Source: Utricularia gibba (Eukaryota; Streptophyta; Magnoliopsida; Lamiales; Lentibulariaceae). From it: a DNA stretch of 64,000 bases. The notes beneath the pieces are model-generated. The model did no database searches. It was not told the origin of the DNA and worked only from the letters and a program-made list of their open reading frames with translations. The translations under genes and the position numbers were made by a program. The stretch spans positions 2,418,001 to 2,482,000 of the forward strand of contig NEEC01000011.1 of NCBI GenBank assembly GCA_002189035.1, in the 5' to 3' direction. Shown in pieces: positions 21,339 through 33,210 of the stretch (the first letter of the stretch is position 1; each line of letters starts with the position of its first letter).

Positions 21339-23828
21339 ATGGCGGCGAGCGCTAGCCCCTCAGTTGGGGTCAGAGCAACACCACCAATGGCGATAATGAT
21401 TGCGTCGCCGCGCCGGAGAATGTTAGCGGCGGCGGAGGCCTTTTGGCAACTGATAATTCCGTTGTGGGACCGAGTCCTGAGGGTTTGCGCCACAACGTGA
21501 CTTTAGCGGTTGATTGGTCGCCGGAGGAGCAGTCCACGCTCGAAGAAATGCTCGCAAAGTGAGTTCTTTTCTGTTTTCTCTTCCTCTTTTTTTCTGAGAA
21601 ACAAATCCAATTGAAGTTGGGTTGTTATACAATATTTTTGCTTCTGGGTGGCGATTATTTGGATCAATTTTCCCAGGTATGCCTCTGAGACTCCTGTCAT
21701 CCGCTATGCTTTAATTGCTAATGCGTTGAATGACAAGACGGTTCGTGATGTTGCGATGCGTTGCCGGTGGATGAATGTAAGCATTTAATTGTGGTTGTTT
21801 TTCTGGGTGCCTACGCACCAATTAGAAATCTTTATTGTACTTTTATACCCTACAAGTTAAATCATGCGGGTTATTATTTCAATATTGTTTTTTTCTTCAG
21901 ATTTCACATCCTGTGCATCCCACAATGAGCACTTCTGCTTTTAACTGTTTTGGTCTTACTGACCATTTTTCTATCCTGGATTTTATTAGATTTGCATGCA
22001 TTCCTCTTTACACGAAATCATGGTTTTAATATGATGATTGAGAGAACATTTTAGTGATTATCTGGTGTATGATCCATTGTATTTCGTGAAGAGGCAAAAG
22101 GGTGTGTTTTTTTATCACCGATACATGTATATTTGTACGAGTCTGGATTCATCGATGCGAACTGCCAGTGATTCAGTACAGCAGATATGTCATAATTCCT
22201 TTAGGTAGTGCTTAGTACCAGGGAGTAGTGAGAAAAACTGGGGTTCTTTTGCTGCACAGCACGAATAGAACCTAACCTCTTTTTCTGCGTAATGTTGTGA
22301 ACTAGTGGAATGTGCAACCTTTGATCAATCATTCATCTCCCTGCAGAAAAAGGAAATTGGCAAGAGAAGAAAGGATGAGAATTTCTTGTCGAAAAAAACT
22401 AAAGATAAGAAGGTAGTTGCTATTTATCCTGCTTCTTTAAGTGTCACCTGATGAGTGGGGTTCCTGTCTTTTCTCATTAGTGCCATCTGGGGTGAGGCAA
22501 ATGAATACAAAAAGATAGAAGCTGTGCCAGATTAATTTACTTTTTCTCGTCAGTGTAATTTCCATTGAACTTTTCAGGAAAAAGTTCCAGATTCGGTGCT
22601 GAGGCCGTGTCAAGTCTCAAAGCGTAATGAAGTTCCTCCTTATGTTCAGTCTGTTGTCTCAATGGATAAAGATGATGGCATCTCTTTCGAAGGTCAGTCT
22701 GCTGCTTTCATAGTGTAGTACCGCTTCTTCAACGATTTTCTTTCTTTCTACTGCTAATTATATCTCACACTGCACTTCAAAAGTTTGCGTATCACACTTC
22801 TACAGTTTGCTTTCACCAAAAATTATGGATTCTGAGTTTCTTGTTTTCATCCTTCATTAAACAAGTGATGAACATGAGGATTTGAAGATATGGAATCATG
22901 GGAAACAAACCCAAAATCTTCTTAGAGTGTGTTTAGAAGCCTTAATGATTTTTATGCAAACATGGACTCTTTTGCATACTACAGTCCTGAGATAGCGGAA
23001 AACCAGAAGAAGATGGAAAAGTTCCAAAATGTAGGTTGTCCTGTTTAATAATAGAATACCCCACTTCAAATAAAAATGAAGATCAAAATCAGAAGAAGGC
23101 CCAATCTCTGACTGTTGCAATAATGTTCCGTAGAAGTTTGTGCTGTTTTTCCCACTTTTGAGTTTTGCATCTCAGCTATTGGTGGGACTGCTGGGCAACT
23201 CCTTGAGCAGACTTCCCATGCGTTGGACCAGATTTCTTCCAACTTTAATGTGGGAAAGGTACTTTTTGCTCTTCATCGTACTAAAATTTCCCCAAGATTG
23301 TACCTTTTAGTCTGAGGCCATTAATGCAGAGCTTCCTTTATGTCCTGGAACTTTAATACATTAGAATGAGCCCTCGAGTCCATTTTCAGCATCAGTTAAA
23401 CACTTGACAGAGAGTACTATAAGTTGCCTGAGCTATAAGTTGTGGTTGTTGAACCTCTGTAAAACAAAAAAAAAAAGCATTTCTATTGATCATTTCCTTA
23501 TTCACCAAACTAGAAACTCTTTCACAGATTCATGTGAATGTGGATCTCTTCCGCCAAGCTCGATCAAACATTCTCTCCATCATGAACGAGTATGTCTCTT
23601 CAAACACTGCTCTTGCAGATCTTGAGTTGTGAACCTCATTATCTGTTCCTGAACATTTCCCATCTTCCTGGCTGCATGATATGATGACCCATCTGATGCA
23701 GAAGCTTCTCTTGCAGCTTGAACGAGCCACCTTCTGTCATGAAACACATGCCTCCACTCCCAGTGAAGTTGAACGAGGAGCTCGCGCGTTCTGTCCTCCC
23801 TCAAATGCCTCCACCAAGCATTTCCTGA
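21339..23828 (+). CDS. Myb/SANT-like (homeodomain-like) protein, At3g07565-like; frame broken once
   Basis: Exons: 21339-21558, 21677-21776, 22347-22412, 22578-22692, 23176-23258, 23528-23589, 23717-23828, intact total about 252 residues. A single SANT/Myb-like helix bundle is seen: 'VDWSPEEQSTLEEMLAKYAS', 'VIRYALIANALNDKTVRDVA', 'MRCRWMN'. A lysine-rich stretch 'KKEIGKRRKDE' and the conserved tail 'AIGGTAGQLLEQTSHALDQI' ... 'MPPLPVKLNEELARSVLPQM' follow. Only the C-terminal frame of exon 1 matches the family. The ATG (21339) is in a different frame from it, and one G appears missing in the GGGG run at 21366-21369. Probable nuclear regulator; no target known. Confidence 0.82.
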
Positions 23829-24921
23829 GCTCCATGTCAGGTACCAGACAAGTGTTGATACAAAACAAAAAGCAAAAAAAAAGAACAGACTTTTGATTGT
23901 ATAAGCCTGAAGAAAGTCATCAGGATTAGTCAGTCTAGTTTAGCAGTCCTTTGGGTATGGTGTCCCGCTAGTGTACGCTAATGCTCCATGTACATTCTCT
24001 CCCCTTCATTAGTTCAACTCCTTCCCACCAATAGATGGACTGCAGCTGTGCTTAAATCTGTCTGTATTTGTTAGTAATAAAATTCCATTTATAATAATTT
24101 TTGTTTTTTAAAAAATATCTTAGAAAATATTTTTTCAAAAAATAGAATGAAACATAATCTAGATAATTCTAAATTCTAGATGTATAATTAGGGTTGAGCA
24201 AAATTTGATTCTGTTTCAATTAGTAAAATTTGGCATAAATTAATTATAGGTGAATTCAGTTATTAGGAACAAATTTTATGTATTTTTATTTTTAGTTCGG
24301 TTTTGATTATTAATTTATATACTTTTATCAATTTGGTTCAGTAACTTGTGTTTTTTGTGTGTTGAGAGAATTGCTTATTATTTATATGGTTTATATAACT
24401 TATAATGTAATTGCATAAATTCACTACAAATTATTAAAGAAAAGTAATAAAAAAAGATAGTTACACATGCATTTTTTTTCTAGTCATATCTAAAATTTCT
24501 AATCAGCAATGTCAATCACAGAAAAAAATTGCATTTTTAATTTATTTCATGTTTTTGAAATAAATTATTGAATTACATTAATTTTAAAATTATTATAATA
24601 ATATACAATATAATTGTTAATAAATATCATTTATTTATAAAAATAAATTCGTATTCCATTATATTATCATTATTTAAAAAATATTATAAATATATATTAT
24701 AATATATTGATTGCAATAAAGAGAAGAAAGCGGCTCGGCGCCACTTGTTTTCCGGCGTTCAGACTGGTAGATAGATACTGGCGCACAGCCAATGAGGTGT
24801 CTCTATCAACAGCTGAGCACTTGACCAGATACAACCTCCACTCTTGCAAACCAAACTTTTGCTATTTCTATGTGAATCTGCCTGAAGAGGAAAGGGAGTT
24901 GTGAATTCAATTCTCTCCAAG
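23829..24921. other. AT-rich intergenic region, no gene seen
   Basis: About 1.1 kb. After the Myb-like 3' end (to about 24080), the stretch 24080-24720 is extremely AT-rich with scattered imperfect repeats. From 24720 composition returns to normal as the promoter/leader of the DOMON-b561 gene. I saw no terminal inverted repeats, coding frame or RNA gene, though a decayed transposon could be hidden here. Confidence 0.45.
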
Positions 24922-26317
24922 ATGAAGCTATTCCATGTCTTTATCTTCCTTTTCTTGCTGGTGGGTTTTCCGGCGACCAATTCTCAGGATGCTTGCGGCG
25001 CCTCTCTGAACGTCCACCTCCCCTTCGCCGTCAACGCCACGGCTCTCCGCTGTCTACCTGTTTGGCGATCGGAAGGGTTTCTTCTCAGAGTGAGATCGGT
25101 TTCGCGAGTGCTGATTGATTTCCTTTCAGCTTTTACTGGGTTTTAAGCCTGTCTTGGCTGTGGGGTGTGCAGTACCAGCAGGTGTCGGGAGGTGTCTGGA
25201 GCTTCATTCTCTCCGCGCCTAACAACAATGCGTACATCGCCATTGGGTTCTCGCCCAGCGGGAGGATGGTGGGTTCCGATTCTGTCGTTGGGTGGGTCGC
25301 CGGCGACGGAACTGGCACCGTGAGAAGGTATTATCTCGGCGGGACGTCGCGGAGCTCCGTCACTGTGGCGGCCGACAATTCGGGCAACTTCGCCATCTCC
25401 CAATCATCCGTTGTTTCCAACTCGAACCATCTTTACATGGCTTTTCAGCTGACCGGCCAGCCCGCGAGTCATCTGATCTTCGCCGTCGGACCCGCCGGAG
25501 CCCTGCCCAGGAGCCCGAGCTACCGGCTGGCGGAGCACGCGCGTTACACGTCAACCGGCGTGAATCTCAATTCCGGTAGGTGCCTGCCACACGCCTTCAC
25601 CGACTATTTAAATAATCGTCACTTTTTTTAAAAGATAATTTATTTCGATGTCTAACAAAATGGGCATTTCCGTAAATGCACATCAGGAACAAGTCAACAG
25701 CAATCGGATTCCGACTCCGAGACAGAGAGCGAGGGTTCTTCTGGGTCCGGTAATATACTTCTAAAAGCCCATGGGCTCACCGCTACGGTGGGCTGGGCCG
25801 CAGTCCTGCCCTTGGGCATAATGGCGGCCCGGTATCTGAAAACATGGGACCCACTCTGGTTCAACACTCATGTGGCCCTGCAACTGACCGGCTTCTCGCT
25901 GGGCGTCGCCGGAATCGTCACCGGATTCGTCCTCCAAGAACAAACCGACGCCGAGGTCGACACCCACAAGGCCATCGGCATAGCCATCCTCGTCCTCGGT
26001 TGCCTTCAGGTCGCCATCTAAATCCCGCAATGGCCCTCGGCATTTTATTTCACCTGATTACCTATTAAAACAATACTCCACTGCAGGCAACCGCGATACT
26101 GATCCGTCCGGCGAAGTCATCTAAAATCAGAAAGTACTGGAATTGGTACCATTTCAACGCCGGCAGGAGCGCGGTCATTCTGGGGATCGCGAATGCATTT
26201 TATGGCATCCATTTGGGCAACGCCGGCTCGGCATGGAATCTCGGTCTGGGTGCGACCCTGGCCGCCTTCCTCTGCATATCGGTCGCCATGGAGCTCAGGA
26301 TGTGGTTCCGATCGTGA
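24922..26317 (+). CDS. DOMON domain and cytochrome b561 protein
   Basis: Membrane electron-transfer protein thought to pass electrons from ascorbate across the plasma membrane to apoplastic acceptors. Exons: 24922-25089, 25173-25575, 25687-26009, 26087-26317, about 374 residues, intact. Signal peptide MKLFHVFIFLFLLVGFPATN is followed by an N-terminal cysteine region. Then comes a DOMON domain ('VWSFILSAPNNNAYIAIGFS', 'MVGSDSVVGWVAGDGTGTVR') and a Ser/Asp/Glu linker. The four-histidine b561 core has ligands in 'KAHGLTATVGW', 'NTHVALQLTGF', 'DTHKAIGIA' and 'NWYHFNAGR'. The third exon ends at CAG before GTCGCC. It resembles the At5g47530/At4g17280 group; the electron acceptor is unknown. Confidence 0.9.
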
Positions 26318-26685
26318 GCTTCTGCGTCTACTGAGTCTGTCGTTTAGGGTTTCGGATTTAGTCCGTCTTCTCTGTCCATCCCGATTTGACATACATATGT
26401 TTGCTCTTCATTCTATTTTATGTTTAATATTTATTTGATTATAATAATATTATGGCTTCTTTTTAATTTTTAATTTAATAAGGTTATTATATTTGAGCCG
26501 GCCCAAATAGAAATGGATCGATTATTGAACTTGAGGGGTTCAGCTCATGGCTGTTGGGTGGTTGGGGTTGGGCTTAGCCCAATAGCTATTGACAACCCTA
26601 ATTTCCAATCTCTTTAAACCCCATCTTCCAGGTTGCTGTACGCCGCTGCTTCTCTTCGTTCCTCCAGCCGCCGTTCTCGAGAGCC
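26318..26685 (+). promoter_or_regulatory. RPL5 promoter with site II elements and telo-box
   Basis: Typical plant ribosomal-protein promoter signals precede the gene: GGCCCA at 26500-26505, the near-palindrome TTGGGCTTAGCCCAA at 26568-26582 (two TGGGC site II cores), and an AACCCTAA telo-box at 26594-26601. Such motifs bind TCP and Pur/telo-box factors and link expression to growth (family knowledge). Confidence 0.65.
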
Positions 26686-28374
26686 ATGGTGAGTGTCACG
26701 ATTTCTCTGCATTTCGTGTTGTTGATCGGTGAATTTTAGTTTGAGGTATCTCGATTTACCTATGGATTGTTGCTAGCTGACTGGGGGATGTTTGACTGCA
26801 GCCGTTCGTGAAAGCGCTGAAGACAAAGGCGTACTTCAAGCGGTTTCAAGTAAAATTCAAGAGAAGGCGAGGTAGGCTCATTTTGTTTTTTCTGAGGTGC
26901 GTGTTCTGTTCTTTTATGGAGAAAGTTTCTGCATTGACTGTTTTCTCGTGTTTCAGAGGGAAAGACCGACTATCGGGCGAGGATTCGTCTGATTAATCAG
27001 GACAAGAACAAGTACAACACCCCGAAGTATCGATTTGTTGTGCGATTTGTAAGTTTAGCTCATTTATTTCTTTTTCACAGCTTATGCATGTGAATCTGCT
27101 GTTGGGAGGCAATTCTCACTTCATGTTTTCTTGCTTGTGGGTCTTCATTCAGTTGCTACTACCTGTTTGTTGAGATTTTTCTTGTATACGTTTTGCTTTT
27201 AGACCAACAAGGATGTGATCGCTCAAATCATTTCGGCCACCATTGCCGGCGACCGTGTCCTTGCCGCTGCATATGCTCATGAGCTTCCTCGTTATGGACT
27301 TAATGCTGGGCTAACTAACTATGCCGCAGGCAACTCTAGCACCAAGCCCTGTAAAGGAATGAGTTTTTTGCACTTGTAATCGATTTTTCCCATGTATCTC
27401 AGCTTATTGTACTGGCCTTCTGCTCGGAAGACGGGTTTTGAAGAAGCTTGAGTTGGATGAGGAATATGAAGGCAATGTTGAGGTAAATTGTATTTTCCTG
27501 CCCACCTGTTTTCGTACGAGTGTATGAAAAATCTCATTCATTTATGCTTGTCCTTGTGTTAGCTGACAATATCAAACTGTTTATTCAGGCAACAGGTGAG
27601 GATTACTCTGTTGAACCAGCAGAAAGCAGGAGACCTTTCCGTGCACTCCTGGATGTAGGTCTTGTGAGAACCACAACTGGAAACCGTGTTTTTGGAGCAC
27701 TCAAGGTACATTTTATTCATGGGAATACAACTTCTAGCACATGGTTTGCAATGTGAAAAAATTTTAAATACTGTATCGTTGTCCAGGGTGCTTTGGATGC
27801 TGGAATTGATATCCCACACAGTGATAAGAGGTTCGCTGGCTTTAGCAAGGATGGTAAGCAGCTTGATGCCGAGGTGCACCGCAAATACATATACGGAGGG
27901 CATGTTGCCTCTTACATGAAAGTATGTCTTCTTGTTTTTCCTTTTCCTACAGCCTTCTCAACATTTCAAGGCATAAAACCATTTCCTTTTGTCTCTTCTA
28001 GTCCTTGATTGAAGATGAGCCAGAAAAATACCAGTCCCACTTCAGTCATTACATCAAAAAAGGCCTGGATCCAGACAGCATTGAAGAAATGTACAAGAAT
28101 GTTCACGCCGCAATCCGTGCTGATCCCTCACCTAAATCATCCGAAAAGCCAGCATCTAATCAGCACAAGAGGTACGCACTCATCTTCCACACGAGACCAT
28201 CACTCCGTGCCATTCCCTAACTCTCCTCTGCCACTGAATCTGCAATGCAGACACAATCTCAAGAAGCTTACATATGAAGAGAGAAAGGCCAAGCTGATCG
28301 AGAGGCTGAATGCTCTGAATGCTGCTGCTGGAGGCGACGATGATGATGAAGACGATGACGAAGACGACGAGTAA
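26686..28374 (+). CDS. RPL5: 60S ribosomal protein L5 (uL18)
   Basis: Binds 5S rRNA and carries it into the large ribosomal subunit with uL5. Nine exons: 26686-26688 (ATG only), 26802-26871, 26957-27048, 27203-27329, 27403-27482, 27589-27705, 27787-27921, 28002-28171, 28251-28374, 305 residues, intact. Hallmarks are '[20 protein letters not shown]', '[20 protein letters not shown]', '[17 protein letters not shown]', '[20 protein letters not shown]' and '[20 protein letters not shown]'. The C-terminus '[20 protein letters not shown]' ends in an unbroken run of Asp/Glu. The intron after 27329 begins GC (GCAG|GCAACT), required by the protein frame, so it is a GC-AG intron. The start-codon-only first exon is common in plant ribosomal protein genes. 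Confidence 0.96.
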
Positions 28375-29362
28375 ACACCTTCATCATCTGCCATAACAAG
28401 AACCTCATTTGGTGTCAATTTTCCAGTTTGTTTTGTTCCATTGAACATGTTCCCCCATCTTTCACTGAAGCTTATCTTCCGCTAGTCACGTGAGTGCTGA
28501 GTTACTGTGGCGACTGAAGAGACTGTGGAAAGTCAAGAGGGTCATAACACGAGCACGTGATTATGAGCTTCATAATTGCGCATTATGAGCCCCATCTATT
28601 CACTAAGCCAACCCAGGCGGCGCATTTCCCTTTTTTTTTTAGTTTGAAATAATTTTTATTTTTAGAAAAGTATTTCATAATTATTTTATTATCAAATATA
28701 GAATTTTAGAATCCTTCTTATTAAAAAATGGAATAAAAAATTGGCGTTGAAATGAAATATCCGAGGTCGTTGTGTGTAATAGCAATTAATGCGTCATGCA
28801 ACAAATAAATATAAATAAATGCGGAGTTGGGGTGGGGGGGAGAGACAAGGGGTAGTGGGAGGAATAAATAATTAAATAATGTACATATAATATTTTGTGT
28901 TTTTAAAAAGTAATATTTAAATGAATAAAATGTCAACATAAATGGAGTGATTATCGCGTGCAAATGATGTTTAATTAAACTAATTAATGATCACGAGGAG
29001 AGCTTGCAAGTGGAGTAGCGTCTCTCCAAAGGCTCCCCCCAGATCCCCCACTCCACAAGGCATAACTCTCTCTCTCTCTCTCTCTCGCTCTCGCTCATTC
29101 GCTTTGTGAGCTACTTGTTGCTGGAAAGTGCACTGGCTTCTGTTCACAAGGATATATAGCTTGCTTTCTTTGGGGGTGTGGTGAGGAATCGGGAGGGAAT
29201 GTGGGATCTAGTGAACTTGATTTGTTGGGTTTTCGGTCTGTGCGCCAATTTGTCGTCTTTATTGTCGGTTTCTGTTGTTCTTTAGAGGTTCTTGATGTCT
29301 CTGGGTGTGGGATTACAATGTGAGAGTTGAAGTTTCGGGTTTTGGTGGTGAATTGATTTTAG
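28375..29362 (+). promoter_or_regulatory. RPL5 3' region, AT-rich spacer, and QWRF2 promoter/5' leader
   Basis: Two CACGTG G-boxes lie at about 28488-28493 and 28553-28558. An AT-rich spacer spans 28630-28980. From about 29000 the sequence looks like a transcribed leader, with a CT microsatellite and then G/T-rich sequence up to the start codon. No coding frame is supported. Confidence 0.45.
29066..29096 (+). repeat. (CT)n microsatellite in the QWRF2 5' leader
   Basis: About ten CT units followed by interrupted CT/GCTC units, roughly 270 bp before the QWRF2 start. CT tracts are frequent near transcription starts in plants. Confidence 0.85.
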
Positions 29363-32027
29363 ATGATGGTGGTGGATGCTTCCGGCGCGGCGGTGGGGTC
29401 GCAGAACCAGAAAACTGTCGCCCTACAAGATGATGTTTCGCGGCGACCGCCATTGTTGCCGTCGGAGAGGGATAATAGTAATGGGGTTGCGAATAATCGA
29501 AGGAAACCTAAATCTAGAGTTGTTTCTTCTAGATACATGTCTCCTTCCTCTTCTACATCCACTTCAAATTCATCCTCAGTTTCTTCCTCTTCTTCGTCAT
29601 CCAGAAGGTATCCTTCTCCTTTGATCTCTAGAAGCTCAGCAACGCTGCCCTCCACGGCTTCTCCTCCTGCTAAGAGATCGGTTTCCGTTGACCGCCACAG
29701 GCCTGCGGGTTCAAGGCCACTGACTCCTTATCTTGATTATAAAAGCAGTGGTACCCCTGAGGTTTCAGCTGCAACGAAGCTTTTAGTTACATCTTCTAGG
29801 AGTTTGTCTGTTTCTTTTCAGGGAGAAGCCTTTTCGTTACCTATTAGTAAGACTAAAGTTGCCCCAGCTACACAAAATTTTAGTAGTGCGAGGAAAGGGA
29901 CTCCGGAGAGGCGGAGAACAAGCACGCCTTTGAGAGGTAAGTTGGAAGGAGGAGGTGATCAGGTTGAAAATCTTAAGCTTGCTGATCATCATAGGTGGCC
30001 TGCTAGGGATCGGCTGGTTAATCCGCTGTCCAAAAGCATTAACAATGATGGAAATGATAGGGTTAAGATAATTGGTTCAGGGGATGCAGTCCGAGGATTG
30101 CAGAGGCCAATGCTTGATGAGAGGAGTCCTACGTTTGGTGGTAGGTTGAGTCTTGGTTTTGATTCGTCTGAGCTTTTGAGTGAGTTTCCACCAAGGCCTG
30201 ATAGACATTCAGTCATTGATGGGCTATCCGTCCCTTGCGATTACACTGCATCAGATTCAGATAGTGTTTCGTCTGAAAGTACAACTGGAATTCGTGAACC
30301 TGGTGGTACTTCAATTGCACTAAATGGTCGTCCTAGCATTGCTGTCTCTGCTAGATTTTGGCAAGAGACAAATACCCGGATAAGGAGGCTTCAGGATCCT
30401 GTTTCACCTCTATCTTCTAGTCTAGGATCGAGGATAGTTGCTCCTGCAAAAATGAAAAGGTTTTCAATTGATGGTACAATGTCATCTCCTCGGGCTATGC
30501 TGTCTCCTGTTCGTGGAGTTAATAGAGCTGCATCTCCTAGTAAGGTTCCAGTTGCAGTCGGATCATCTCCCTCCAGGGGACGGATTAGAAATGCAGTTAG
30601 TACCATCTGTAACAATTTTGTTGAAACACCTTCGGTGCTCAGTTTTGCAGTTGATGTTAGAAGGGGTAAAGTCGGGGAGAACAGAATTGTTGATGCACAT
30701 ATGCTAAGACTAATGTATAACCGTCATCTCCAATGGCGCTATGTAAATGCAACAACCGAGTCAGTCTTACTGGTGCAGAAGCACAGTACTGAGGTGACAC
30801 ATGTTTACCTTTTTGGCATTTGAAACTCAAATAGTTGTCCTTATTGTATTATTTTATGCTTGTCCTACACCTGCCATATTTTTATAAAATAGTAAATGTG
30901 TATGGATTTCAAGACATTCTGGCTTCAGAGTCACGTTCAGGACAAGGGCACGAGGGCAGGGTGCTATGCGGCGCCATTGTCAACCATTGATAGTTTTATA
31001 TGATATTTTTCTAAATGAATGCTTCGTTGGTGCCAAAATTATATGTTAAACCATGTTTTGACCCCTGTGTTTTGGTTTATCCAGAAAAGTCTATGGAATG
31101 CATGGATTACTGTCTCGGATCAACGTGATGCTGTCACCAAGAAAAGGCATAAACTGCAGCTGGTGAGGCAAAAGTTGAAACTAGCCTCGATTTTGAAACA
31201 AGAGGTATGCTCTTATCTTATCTTTTGAGTTCAAAACGGTTTTTTTTTTTTTTGGTCTGTAGCTTTGGTTGGCAGAGTCTCTATCTTGTTGTCAATTGTT
31301 CTTTGTTTTCAAGATGTATCTGGGACGATCTGGAATTATGAGAAGCATGTTTTCTAAGGCTTGTCATCATTTTTTGAAGCAGATTTCACTTCTACAAGAT
31401 TGGGCATCTACGGAGAATGACCAATTAGTCTCCTTGAGTGGTGCTATAGAAGCGTTAAAGGCTAGCACGCTTCGTCTTCCTGTGATTGGAGGAGCCTCAG
31501 TATGTTCCTTTCCCTGTTTAAACTGCTAATCCCAAGCCACCTCCTTTTACTTTAACAATCTCTGCAATCGTTTTGATAACAGGCTGATGTCCAAAGCTTG
31601 AAGAATGCTATTGGTTCAGCTGTTGATGTGATGAAGGCCGCGGAGGCTTCAGTTTGCTCCCTTTTGCCAACGGTAATTCTCATTATGTAATCATTCACCG
31701 TTGCATCACATCAGCTGAAGTTTACAAATTTCATTGACATGCTGTCTGGATTTATTTTTTCTTCTGTTTTCCAGGTAGAAGGCGTGAATTCTCTAGTTAC
31801 TGAGCTTGCTAAGCTAACCATTCAGGAGCGGGCTTCCCTCGAACAATGCAAAGATTTACTTTCGTTGTTAGCTGGCATGCAGGTGGAGCTCCTCCTCCTC
31901 CCATCCTCATCTGAATGCTTTCCATATTAAACACCATTTTCAAGTGAATATCACGTTCCACCAGGTTCAAGATGGTAGCCTGAGAACACACATTTTACAG
32001 TGTAGCGGATCATCTTCCACAACGTAG
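29363..32027 (+). CDS. QWRF2: QWRF motif-containing protein (QWRF2-like, augmin/SCO3 family)
   Basis: Microtubule-associated family related to AUG8/SCO3. Exons: 29363-30793, 31085-31204, 31383-31499, 31583-31672, 31775-31882, 31965-32027, 642 residues, intact. The N-terminal half is Ser/Arg/Pro-rich and probably disordered ('SRYMSPSSSTSTSNSSSVSS'). Conserved blocks are 'ARFWQETNTRIRRLQDPVSP', 'SFAVDVRRGKVGENRIVDAH', then 'MLRLMYNRHLQWRYVNATTE'. The C-terminal helical region has 'WNAWITVSDQRDAVTKKRHK', 'LSGAIEALKASTLRLPV' and ends in 'LRTHILQCSGSS'. The name-giving motif is QWRY, not QWRF. For exon 3 I took the acceptor at 31382, which gives 'ISLLQDWAS' at the place of the family's 'MxxLEEW'. 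An earlier acceptor at 31313 would add 23 residues. Confidence 0.9.
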
Positions 32028-33210
32028 TTCTCTGCATATGATTATTAGGCACTAACTCCCATACACAAGCTCTCAACTCCAAGGAAGCAGAAGATTAACA
32101 AACAGAAGGACTAGATGACTACCCATTTTTTGGATTTTCACTGTTCATCAGTTACCTGTGCTCTCCAAGGTATCCCACTAATTTAGCACTGCATTACCAT
32201 GCCCCCCTTACTTTCCTGTAATTTTCCCTGATCAGCCAAAAGTGCGTGTATATATATGCATACAAGAGGGTGTTGATGTTAATCCTACTTTCTCACGCTG
32301 GTGCCATTTACAAATAGGGCTTGCTGCCTCTGTGTGACCATATGATCTCTTAGTTTAACGTGGTGGTCCATGGTGTTATCCTTTTTGTGGGGCGCATTTG
32401 CACCACAATCCATGATCTGGTGGATGCAACTGCAAGTGAGGGCTTCTTCTTTATTCCTTCCCTTTGATGGGTTGGCTGCTTCCTTTTCCTCTGCTTTTTT
32501 GGTGATTGATGGGATGATGCTCTTCCAGCACAATGTGTTCTTGCCGCATGTGGAAGCAACTCTTCCCCCTTTTTTTTCCTGTTGTGTGGAAGCTTTACAA
32601 AAGTTGGGGGTGCCTTTGTGTACTTTTTACAAGCTCTTCCTGCCCTTGGCACCTCTACTTTTTGTTAGTAGGAAATTCTTATTATTTTTTATATATATTT
32701 TTTAAAAATAATAATTTCATCACAATTGAATTGATTTGATTTTTTAACCGTTTATGATAAAAAAAATTGTGTTAAATTTAATTAATTTATTTATGTGGGC
32801 TTTTTTGTTTCCAAGGTATTCCGTACGAAAATGGGCCCAACGAAGATTGGGCCTGATTAAGCAGGCCCGTGATCCTCGCTCAGGACAAAGCCCAATTTTA
32901 GAGCTTTGCCGGTTGTCGTCTCCGCCGTGGCTGTACTTTCCCGGTCACTTTCTCTTCCCGCCAATTGATTGACTGATTCCGTACGAAGATTAGATGGAGG
33001 TTGTGGCCTATAGAAATAGTTGAAAGCTCCCTTCTCTGATTACTTTATTTCTACAGAGTGTATGTGTGGCGATGCAAACTACTTCTCTGTGTTACGGTGC
33101 CATTTGTTCAATGTCACAGCATCGTGTATTTTGATGCCTTGGGGGAGATGGAGGCCTCACCAAACACGTTGAATTTCAAGCCGTGTGTGGATCTTGGAGG
33201 GGGTTCGATG
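32028..33210. other. Intergenic region with site II motif cluster but no gene behind it
   Basis: From 32028 to about 32700 lies the QWRF2 3' region, pyrimidine-rich with 'tatatatatgcatac'. At 32830-32900 several TGGGCC/GGCC-type site II motifs occur ('aatgggcccaacg', 'attgggcctga', 'caggcccgtg', 'aagcccaatt'), followed by a CT-rich leader-like stretch. No open frame follows on the plus strand. The element is bounded by a direct repeat ATTCCGTACGAA at 32818-32829 and 32976-32987. Confidence 0.5.

Noticed and set aside
23404-23896. Overlapping frames on both strands in the last part of the Myb-like gene
   Set aside because: Only the plus-strand exons 23528-23589 and 23717-23828 match the family and splice in phase.
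23829-24720. Possible MITE or decayed transposon in AT-rich DNA
   Set aside because: I could not find terminal inverted repeats, target-site duplications or any transposase remnant by eye.
25133-25554. Long reverse-strand frames opposite the DOMON-b561 gene
   Set aside because: They are mirror frames in GC-rich coding DNA with no protein features; the plus-strand gene explains the region.
28950-29362. Possible extra upstream exon for QWRF2
   Set aside because: The main exon already starts at a good ATG-ATG with no upstream in-frame coding signal; the stretch reads as a 5' leader with a CT tract.
31314-31382. Extra 23 residues (MYLGRSG...) in QWRF2 exon 3 from an earlier acceptor
   Set aside because: They have no counterpart in the family and sit in pyrimidine-rich intron-like DNA; the acceptor at 31382 gives the expected helix start.
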